Origin: Perognathus longimembris pacificus
Lineage: Eukaryota; Chordata; Mammalia; Rodentia; Heteromyidae
NCBI RefSeq assembly: GCF_023159225.1
Contig: NC_063172.1
Coordinates: 58,958,828 to 59,022,827, forward strand
DNA: 64,000 nucleotides
Direction of reading: 5' to 3'
In this document: in pieces, positions 56,611 to 64,000 of the stretch
How positions within the stretch are numbered: position 1 is the stretch's first letter
How the letters are laid out: each line of letters opens with the position of its first letter
Translations under genes and position numbers: made by a program
Notes under the pieces: generated by a model
Told to the model about the DNA's origin: nothing
The model's input: only the letters and a program-made list of their open reading frames with translations
Database searches by the model: none

Positions 56611-57153
56611 TATGCCTTTCCTCTTTCCCTCCCTCCCTCCCTTCCTGCCTGCCTCCCTCCCTGTCTGCCACCCTCCCTGCCTGCCTCCCTCCCTGCCTGC
56701 CTCCCTCTTTCCTTCCTTCTTTCCTTCCTTCCTTCCTTCCTTCTTTCCTTCTTTCTTTCCACCTTTCTTCTGTCTTTCTTTTCCTCTTTCTTTCCTTCTT
56801 TCCTTCCTTTCTTCCTTCCTTCTTTCCTCCCTCCATCCCTCCCTCCCTCCCTTCTTTCCTTCCTTCCCTCCTCCCTCCTTCCCTTTTCTTTCTTTCTTCT
56901 CTTTCTTAATCTTTCTCTCTTTCTTTCATTGTGTTCCTGCCCTGGAGCTTTAATTCAGGACCTGAGTACTGTTGCTGAGCATTTTTGCTCAAAGCTAGAG
57001 CTCTAGAACTTGAACATCAGCTTCACTTCCATCTTTTTAGTAGTTTATTGAAGATAAGTGTCTCATCAACTTTCTTGCTCAGGCTGATTTTGGCCCTCAA
57101 ATCTCAGCATTCTGACTAGCTAGTTACATGCATGAGCCACTAACAACTGGTTT
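56611..57153 (-). mobile_element. B1-Geo SINE with a 320-bp pyrimidine tail
   Basis: CCTT, CCTG and CTTT repeats at 56618-56928, then Geo complement ('ctttaattcaggacctgagt', 'gctcaaagctagagctctag') and B1 complement ('ctagttacatgcatgagcca'). Long frames here on both strands (lysine/arginine-rich or phenylalanine-rich) are low-complexity. Confidence 0.85.
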
Positions 57154-57258
57154 ATTTTTAGTGTCATATTTTATTTTTCCTTTCTGAATAATAAATGGTT
57201 TTCAATAATTATTTGGTATTATGATCATAACATATTGGTTCAACAGTTGGTTCGTATT
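57154..57258. other. Short unassigned AT-rich stretch
   Basis: Nothing recognised. Confidence 0.5.
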
Positions 57259-58365
57259 GGTTCATCACTGGACATAAAAGAAATGCAAATCATAACAACA
57301 TTGAGATTCCACCTCACCCCAGTAAGATGTCTATTATCAGGAAATCTAATAATAACAAATGCTGGAGAGGATGTGGCCAAAAGGGAACTCTACTACATTG
57401 TTGGTGGGAATGTAAACTTGTTCAACCCCGCTGGAAAGCAGTGTAGAGGTTCCTAAGAAGGCTGAACATAGAGCTCCCCTATGACCCAGCAGCCCCACTT
57501 TTGGGTATCTACCCAAAAGACTACAAGCAAGAACACACTAAAGCCACCAGCACAACTATGTTCATCACAGCACAGCTTGTCATCGCTAAAACATGGAACC
57601 AAGCTAGATGCCCCTCAGTAGATGAGTAGATCAGGAAAATGTGGTACATATACACAATGGAATTCTATGCCTCCATCGTAAGGAATGACACTTCCCCATT
57701 CATAAGGAAATGGAAGCAACTGGAAAAAAAATCATACTAAGTGAAGTGACCCAGCCCCAAAGAAACATAAACCCTATGGGGTCCCTCATAGGGAATAGCT
57801 AGTACAGCAATAGGCTAGTCATGGTAGAAGACCAAAGTACCCCAATAGCTACAACCGTATGATCACATAAGATGATGCCAAGTGAAATGAATTACACATT
57901 ATGGAAACAAGAGTTATACCACTGTTTTAATTATTCTCAACCTGCCCTGTGCACTCGTACTACTTTTTTTCTCTTTTTCCTTGTCTGTTGGTTTGGCTGA
58001 GTGATTTGTCTAGTTTTGTTTCTCTTGTAGTCCCTTCCTGTGGCTGTACCCTCACTACCACTGTATTATATTCGAGTACCCTGAATATTGTCCGATGCGG
58101 GTAATAGAACAGGGGAAGGGAGAGGGAATACCAAAATCGAGAGACAAAGGACAAAAAGACAAACCATTCAAAAAGCAACACTTAGAAACCATTTGGTGTA
58201 AACCAATTGCACAACTCTTGGGGGCAGAGGGAAAGGGGGAGGCAGGAGGGGAGGAAATGAGGGAGGAGGTAACAAGTAGAACAAGAAATGTACTCTCTGC
58301 CTTTCATACAAGTCTGTAACCCCTCTGTATCACATTTTGACAATAAAAAAATTGAAAGAAAAAAT
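57259..58365 (+). mobile_element. L1: end of ORF2 plus 3' UTR, the longest young-type copy
   Basis: From 'gaaatgcaaatcataacaac' and 'attccacctcaccccagtaa' (ORF2) through 'ctggagaggatgtggccaaa', 'tatgacccagcagccccact', 'ggtacatatacacaatggaa', to the 3' UTR G/A tract and 'cattttgacaataaaaaaat'. About 1.1 kb. The first 60 codons of ORF2 sequence stay open (to 57456), then stops appear, so it is inactive. Confidence 0.95.
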
Positions 58366-58882
58366 ATATGTGAAAAAATAGGATTCAAAGACAAATGTAT
58401 GGCCAACCTCTAAATATTGAGTACTCTTTACTGGCTAAACTATATATATATAACATAAACATTAAAATTTATATTGTTTATATGAGATTACATCTTAAAC
58501 AATTTGGTAGTGATATTTCAGTCTTAAAATATAACCATTATTTATAAATTTTAATTAATTTTCACTAAATGAATGGTAAATTATGAACTTTAATATTACT
58601 GTATATATGTTTAGGTTGTTTGGGGGCTATATAGCCATCTCTTTCAAATATTCAAGTACATGAAGCATATTAAATATCTGCATGTATTGTCATATTATCA
58701 GAAAAATATACTTCTAAACTTGGTCTTTTTAGATATTGAGACATAGGCAAGTGTTTTAATTCATTAGTACCTTAGTTGGTAAGTGTAAGGTAAGGAGTAG
58801 GTACTCTGTGTTTAATAACTCTTCTGTATGCATACGGCTACATGACAAACACAGCAATCAAGCTTGATTAAAAACTCATGGA
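58366..58882. other. Unassigned AT-rich sequence
   Basis: No gene or repeat recognised. Confidence 0.5.
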
Positions 58883-59062
58883 GAGCTCTGGGTGCTGCTA
58901 GCTCACACCTGTTATCCTACCTACATAGGAGGTTGAGATGTAAGGATCCCGGTTTGAAGCCAACTCTGCATAAACAAATCAAAAAGACTTTCATTTCCAA
59001 TTACCAAGCAAAAACAATTCTTCAGGATGACATTATAGCAGATGCTCAGGACTTAGCTGTAT
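58883..59062 (+). mobile_element. Degraded B1-type SINE
   Basis: 'tgggtgctgctagctcacac', 'ctacataggaggttgagatg', 'ggatcccggtttgaagccaa', followed by a poorly conserved right half. Confidence 0.75.
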
Positions 59063-59855
59063 AGAAAATGCTGCAGTGCAGAAACTCAATCCGGTTCCCA
59101 GGAATGAGCGGATACTGCATATACAGTGACAGGATGATTATGCAGAGTATGCATTATCTCAATAAACATCTAAGGAACCTTTGTCTACAGCTCTGCTTTT
59201 GCTAAATATTGAGGGAAATTCCAGCAGAGCATTTAGCTGCAACCCCTGTTATCATGTAGCTTATAGTCTGGAGAGGTTAATAAGGAGCCATCATTGACCA
59301 TATTTATTATTAAAGCACTTAATGAGATCACTTGTTATTGCATATGCAGTGTGAGCTCTAATGAATAAGCCATGAAATGCAATGTGACCTAGGAAGATCA
59401 CCTAAGAATAGTGCAGTTAGTATGCTTACTTATAATTTTGGAATTCAGCCAATCCAAAATTTGTGAAACTATTTTATTTCATGATTATAAGAAAATCTTA
59501 CTGCTACTTAAAATGTCTACTTATAGACATAAAACCCATAACTACATCAGAAGTAAAGGCTTTCAGAGCAAGATGTGCATATTGTCAACTGTCAGAAATA
59601 CATTGGTATTTTGGCTGCATCTTGGACTGTGTATGCATCTACTTTCCTACCAAAGATGTCAACATAATTAGTATGTTCTCCAGCAGAATTGAGATGATGC
59701 TTTCTGGATGGGGGTAAAATGATAAGTTGTGGAATGAATGAAGATTCTCCCTTTACCCTACTGTCATTTCCTGACTTTCTACTTTCCTTCCTTTACCTCA
59801 TTCCTAACTCATAACAACCAAGCTGAAAGTTTTCAAAGATTCAAAAGTGTCTACA
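59063..59855. other. Repeat-free unique sequence, possible conserved non-coding element
   Basis: No gene or repeat recognised. Between about 59110 and 59400 the sequence is free of repeats and simple runs and holds several TAAT/ATTA and 'gcatatgcag'-like motifs. This is only a suggestion of a regulatory element. Confidence 0.3.
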
Positions 59856-60060
59856 AGTCCAACCAGGAGGTTGAGATCTGAGGATCTCATTTCAAAGCTA
59901 GCCAACTCTATGAGTCTCTTATCTCCAATGACGCAGCAACAAGATGGAAGTGGAGGTGTAGCTCAAACAGTAGTGTCAGCCTTGTGTGAAAAAGGACAGA
60001 GCCCCAGCTATGAGCTCAAGCCCCAGAACCCACATAAATGCACACAAGCAAGCACACACC

Positions 60061-60101
<41 letters not shown>

Positions 60102-60102
60102 C
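59856..60102 (+). mobile_element. B1-Geo SINE with (CA)n tail, 5'-truncated
   Basis: Starts inside B1 ('accaggaggttgagatctga'), linker 'tctccaatgacgcagcaa', right half 'ggaggtgtagctcaaacagt' and 'gagctcaagccccagaaccc', then CA repeats to 60100. Confidence 0.87.
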
Positions 60103-61066
60103 GTAAGTCAAATCTACTTAGAAGTCCTGGAATTCAAATTAGTAAAGAATTAAGGAGCCAAGTCATTGAACTGATACTCAGGAGATTGGAATTAACCAAT
60201 CTGGGGAACTGAAGAATAACTACAGAAGAGCTAACACAGAATGTGTTGCCTTCCATAAGATTACATGTTTAACTGGGAAGCTCCTAGAGTTCAGGTAGTA
60301 TGTGACAATTTTGTGAGTGAAAACTGCAACTGAGAGATTTGGTGACAGAATGAGTAAGGGAAGAATGAGTGGGTGAATGAGCTGAAATTTACATCTGTTC
60401 CAAAAGCTCTGTGGCATTTAATTGTTAAAATTTTCCTATAATTTTCAGGTGATCATCTCAAATGTTAGAAATTCCATTGCTCAGTTTTAGATTAATACCA
60501 GATGATGGAAATAGAGAACGCCTACACGAAATTCTGAATATATCTCCAGTAAGAATTTAGAAATCATAACATACACATTTAAGAGTTTAAAAAGAGTATA
60601 TGTGGCGCTTCATGATTTACAAGTTTGTAGGCTTCCTTTACATGCATTGAAACAGGAAAATGGCTACTCTGTGTTGGTGCTAAGGGTGGCTCAGAGATGT
60701 AGTATCTCCCCCACCTCCACCTTGTTTTTCACTTCTTGCTTATTAGCAATTCTACCATGCAGTAATAAAAAAGTGGAATGAAGTTTGAATTCATTCAGTT
60801 TTATCTGGTTACTAATTAACAATTTCTTTAGTGTTTGATTAGAAAGTGGTTTGAATGAAATTGCTGAGGCTGTGTCTCTCACAGCGAGCTTGCCTAGCAA
60901 CTGCAATGTCCTGCATTCAAACTCGAAATTAATGTCATTATTTTCAAATCCAAGGCAAAGAGAAGCAGTAAAACTCTTTTAGTTCTTTTCCTTCTTAAAA
61001 AACTATCTGTAAATAGTCATACAAAGTTGCTTCAGTTCCACATGTCCATCGATGAGTATAGTGCAT
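60103..61066. other. Unassigned unique sequence
   Basis: No gene or repeat recognised. The minus-strand frames at 60220-60417 and 60691-60906 show no domain. Confidence 0.5.
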
Positions 61067-61279
61067 TTTATCAGGGCTGGAATTCAGGGCCTTGTGCTTT
61101 TACTTGAATTTCTTGCTCATTGCACTCTGCTACCTGAACTACACCTGTACTCCAGCGTTTTGCACTGCAGATAGAATCTTGCAGCCCTTTTTGGCCAACC
61201 TGGCATCAAATTGTGATCTTCTAGATGATGGCCTCCGGAAAAGCTAGGATTACAGACATAGACCACTGTTGCCCCACTT
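61067..61279 (-). mobile_element. Old B1-Geo SINE
   Basis: 'gctggaattcagggccttgt', 'ctctgctacctgaactacac', 'ggccaacctggcatcaaatt' and 'aaaagctaggattacagaca' as complement. Confidence 0.8.
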
Positions 61280-61652
61280 CTCTTATTCCTATCAAACAAG
61301 TAATCTAATAGTTCAAGTTCTCACTATGAATAGTGTATGAAACATTGCATGTATTTGGTACCATGTCTTATATTGTCTCTAAGACTATGGAAGACATATA
61401 TGTTAAACTCATGTTCAGCAAATGATACTAGCAAATTTGGACAGCATCGTCCTTTCAAAATTGTTTAACATCTGGAAGTTGGTAGAAGTCTCCAGCCAGA
61501 GAAAAGCTCATGTACTTACTTCATATGAGTGCATATACCATCTTGGTTTTCAAGAATGGATCCATTTATAGCTACATAATTATCTATTATGCAAAGGCCT
61601 TTCTTTCTGGCTAATTCAACAGCCAGAATTCAACCAATCACAAATCAAAAAT
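61280..61652. other. Unassigned unique sequence
   Basis: No gene or repeat recognised. Confidence 0.5.
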
Positions 61653-61816
61653 ATCTGAAATTGGGCTGGGGATATGGCCTAGTGGCAAGAGTGCTTGCCT
61701 CATATACATGAGGCCCTGGGTTCAATTCCCCAGCACCACATATACAGAAAACGGCCAGAAGTGGCGCTGTGGCTCAGGTGGCAGAGTGCTAGCCTTGAGC
61801 AAAAAGAAGCCAGGGA
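61653..61816 (+). mobile_element. IDL-Geo SINE, first part (split by a retrocopy)
   Basis: Starts at 61663 after the left target repeat ATCTGAAATT (61653-61662): 'gggctggggatatggcctag', 'ctgggttcaattccccagca', 'cggccagaagtggcgctgtg', 'gagtgctagccttgagcaaa'. It breaks off at 'gccaggga' (61809-61816). Confidence 0.96.
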
Positions 61817-63335
61817 AGCAGTCTCAAGAACAATTTTCTGAAATCCAGCACCTATAAAGATGTCCCATCACTTTCAAATTCACAGATATGCTAGACTCCA
61901 GAAACACAAAATATGACAAGTCTCGAATAATCTACTGTACTTCAATCTGGTTTTAAAAGACCACCTGCACATGGTCCTAAGTGAGAGATGCCTGCTTCCC
62001 AAACGACCCAGGCTTGAAGCACTTGTCTTCACAGTGCTTTACCAGGCTGTGTTTGCCTAAGTGGAGGGACACAGGTCTCTTCAGTAACTTGGCCAGCTTC
62101 CATATGCTGCACCTTCAGTGAGTGTAGTAATGAATATATATATATACACTAACATCGGAGGCAGATCTCTAGAGCAAACCAGATGGAAATAAAATAATGA
62201 CCAGGTAGATCATAAACTGAGGTAGTAACCCTATAAGCACTTCTGAAAAACTCATCCCTATGCTGAAATGAGTTCAAAATAAGTGGTCTTCTAACCTCCT
62301 GTGGTGGGGGACGTGTGGAGTAAAAAGTGACCATCAGAGTTGGTTAACATTACTTCAGCCCAACAGGTTGGAAAGCTAGCTAAATGAAATAAGCATAACC
62401 AAGCGATGCAAAGTAAACTTTGAGCTAAAGGTATTAAGACTTCCAAGTTGTTAAATCTAGTTCGTCCTTCTGTGAAAGACTGCTTCCACTTCCAGAAAAG
62501 TAAAAGCTTGGTTCAGAATCTCCTATGTACTGCTCTCTCCTTTAGAAGTAATAAGATTGTGATGATGACAAAGGGACCATTTATAAATTAGACTGGACTA
62601 GAGCTTAAATGTAGGTTGCTTCTTTAGCATAAGGCCCTGAATTCAATCCCCAGTGCCACCAACTGAAAAAGGAATACTACCTACAATACAAATTGTACAA
62701 ATACAAGTTTGTACAGTGGTTTTCCTGGCTACCAGGCCCAGAGTAAGCTAAAAATTACATTGATGCTGGGCATGGTTGTACATGCCTGTAATTCTAGCAC
62801 TTGCAAGGCTAAAGCAAGAGGATCTCAAGTTAAAGTCAGCCTAGCACCTCTAAGGCCAGACTGATAGGTATCATAAGACCTGTCTCCAACAACAACAAAA
62901 ATCCAAATCAAAATTCTTGTCAGTTTATCCAAGTTCTGTATGTTAGAAGTCCCCTAACCAATGTTAAGAATAAAATGCCTGAAGGTCTTTCGTGCACATT
63001 TTATACATTAAAGTCGTGTCATGGTGCTTTACGTGTGAATGTAGCATGAGAAGAGCTTTGTACAGACAGGTAGCATTTCTATTTCTCAGTGATGAGATGT
63101 GACAACACCTCTTCCATCTAACTAGAAGTCAAACCTATCAGATTTTATTGTTTTTATAATTTATGGAAGGTGAAGTTTAGGCACTGGCAGACTTCTAATT
63201 GGCTTCTTCAAATCCAGTGATTTAAATGTAACCAGTTTGTTGGAATTTTATTGTTGAAATTCTATTTTATTTGTATATATACCTGTTAACTAATCTGTAA
63301 ATTGTAATAAATATATTTGCAATCAAAAAAAAAAA
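61817..63335 (+). pseudogene. Processed retrocopy (1.5 kb, 3'-UTR-like) of an unidentified transcript
   Basis: The insert ends with AATAAA at 63306-63311, a cleavage point 13 nt later, and an A11 tail at 63325-63335. It is flanked by AAGCCAGGGA at 61807-61816 and 63334-63343 (overlapping the end of the A-tail), a target duplication made from the SINE it landed in. No long open frame is present on the plus strand, so it looks like a 5'-truncated copy of an mRNA 3' UTR or a non-coding RNA. It contains an ID-like piece (62605-62668) and a B1-like piece (62758-62900), presumably already part of the parent transcript. The parent gene is not recognised. Confidence 0.85.
62758..62905 (+). mobile_element. 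B1-like SINE monomer within the retrocopy
   Basis: 'gatgctgggcatggttgtac', 'tgtaattctagcacttgcaa', 'cctgtctccaacaacaacaa': a B1 with a CAA-rich tail and no Geo half. Confidence 0.85.
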
Positions 63336-63401
63336 GCCAGGGACAGTGCTCAGGCCCTGAGTCCAAGCCCCAGGACTGGCCAAAAAAAAAAATCTGAAAT
63401 T
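63336..63401 (+). mobile_element. IDL-Geo SINE, second part
   Basis: Resumes with 'gccagggacagtgctcaggc', 'ctgagtccaagccccaggac' and an A-tail to 63391. The right target repeat ATCTGAAATT (63392-63401) matches that at 61653-61662, which proves the two parts are one SINE. Confidence 0.96.
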
Positions 63402-63866
63402 AAAGTATCTGTATCAAACACATACAAGCTATTTTCCTTGGACAAATAATAGTGATGAGTATTTGTGGCCTTGGAGATATTCTGGTAGAATTGGTAGAGT
63501 ATTTTGGGTTTATGGCTTTTTACTGTTAATTTATAATTCATAAAGGTCTGTCATTTACACACATACAACACTGTGTTCTAGAAATGTCAAATTTCTATGA
63601 AAGATACTAACACAGGCTTTTGCTTTCTAAGCTCATGTTGTCTAAAACAAGCACAAATAAGTTCACAGATCATGGAAGATTCACAGACAGCTGTTTGTGT
63701 AACAGTAGTCCAGTAGAAAATGAGGGGGATAAAAATTGCTCTAAAGATCACAAAAAGTGGTACAAAGCAGAAATAAGAATTCTAGACTCACTGGTGAACC
63801 AGTGATAGACAGCTTCCTATATTCACAGATTCTCACCTTGAGTTATTTACCTTGCGTTTCAACTAA
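63402..63866. other. Unassigned unique sequence
   Basis: No gene or repeat recognised. Confidence 0.5.
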
Positions 63867-63992
63867 TCTGGTGGAGGCTCATGCCTATAATTCTAGCTAC
63901 TCAAGAGGCTGAGATCTGAGGATTTTGTTCAAAACCAGCCTGAGCAGGAAAGTCTTATCTCCAATTAACCACACACACACACACACACACAC
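63867..63992 (+). mobile_element. B1 SINE head ending in (CA)n
   Basis: 'ctggtggaggctcatgccta', 'tagctactcaagaggctgag', linker 'tctccaattaacca', then CA repeats at 63970-63992 exactly where Geo should begin. Confidence 0.9.
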
Positions 63993-64000
63993 AAAACCAA

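Noticed and set aside
56432..57006. Long overlapping frames on both strands (144-173 codons)
   Set aside because: They run through a CCTT/CCTG tract and encode only low-complexity sequence.
59411..59717. Two overlapping plus-strand frames of 84-86 codons
   Set aside because: They overlap in different frames, have no domain, no exon signals and AT-rich composition. Chance frames are likelier.

Overview
This is nuclear DNA of a rodent, almost certainly from the Geomyoidea (pocket mice, kangaroo rats, pocket gophers). The main evidence is a dimeric SINE present in many copies. Its left half resembles the rodent ID element (tRNA-Ala-derived). Its right half matches the Geo monomer of IDL-Geo, a SINE reported as restricted to that superfamily. 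A second abundant SINE joins a B1-like (7SL-derived) head to the same right half. The L1 3' ends form one recognisable lineage-specific family, with a polypurine tract and a conserved tail ending near ACAATAAA.

I found no convincing protein-coding gene, rRNA gene or tRNA gene. The long reading frames fall in microsatellites, L1 remnants, SINEs or AT-rich unique DNA. The window reads as intergenic or intronic sequence.

Layout: 1-2.15 kb holds an old L1 remnant interrupted by a solo LTR with a 6-bp target duplication. 2.2-5 kb has old SINEs and a MIR. 5.02-5.58 kb is a twin-primed L1. 5.6-10.5 kb is mostly unique and AT-rich, with a possible LTR and purine tracts. 10.5-18.8 kb is dense in B1-Geo and IDL-Geo SINEs, L1 tails and a small minus-strand retrocopy. 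18.9-19.2 kb holds an ancient hAT element. 21.5-26.5 kb holds an L1 with a 20-bp target duplication and a stack of old L1s split by younger insertions. 27.4-34.2 kb is mainly unique with SINEs. 34.2-38.5 kb has MaLR LTRs, an L1 nested in a SINE, and a composite SINE. 40.5-43.3 kb has an old L1 3' end and an MLT1-like LTR carrying expanded microsatellites. 48.5-52.9 kb is old minus-strand L1 with SINEs inside it. 54.4-54.8 kb is an L2. 57.3-58.4 kb is the longest young-type L1 tail. 61.65-63.4 kb is an IDL-Geo SINE split by a 1.5-kb polyadenylated retrocopy.

The elements do not form a pathway. What the window offers is a record of retrotransposition by the L1 machinery: target duplications, twin priming, template switching, processed retrocopies, and microsatellites growing from SINE tails. 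Family names rest on recognising consensus patterns by eye, and boundaries are accurate to about 10-20 bp unless a target duplication is cited.
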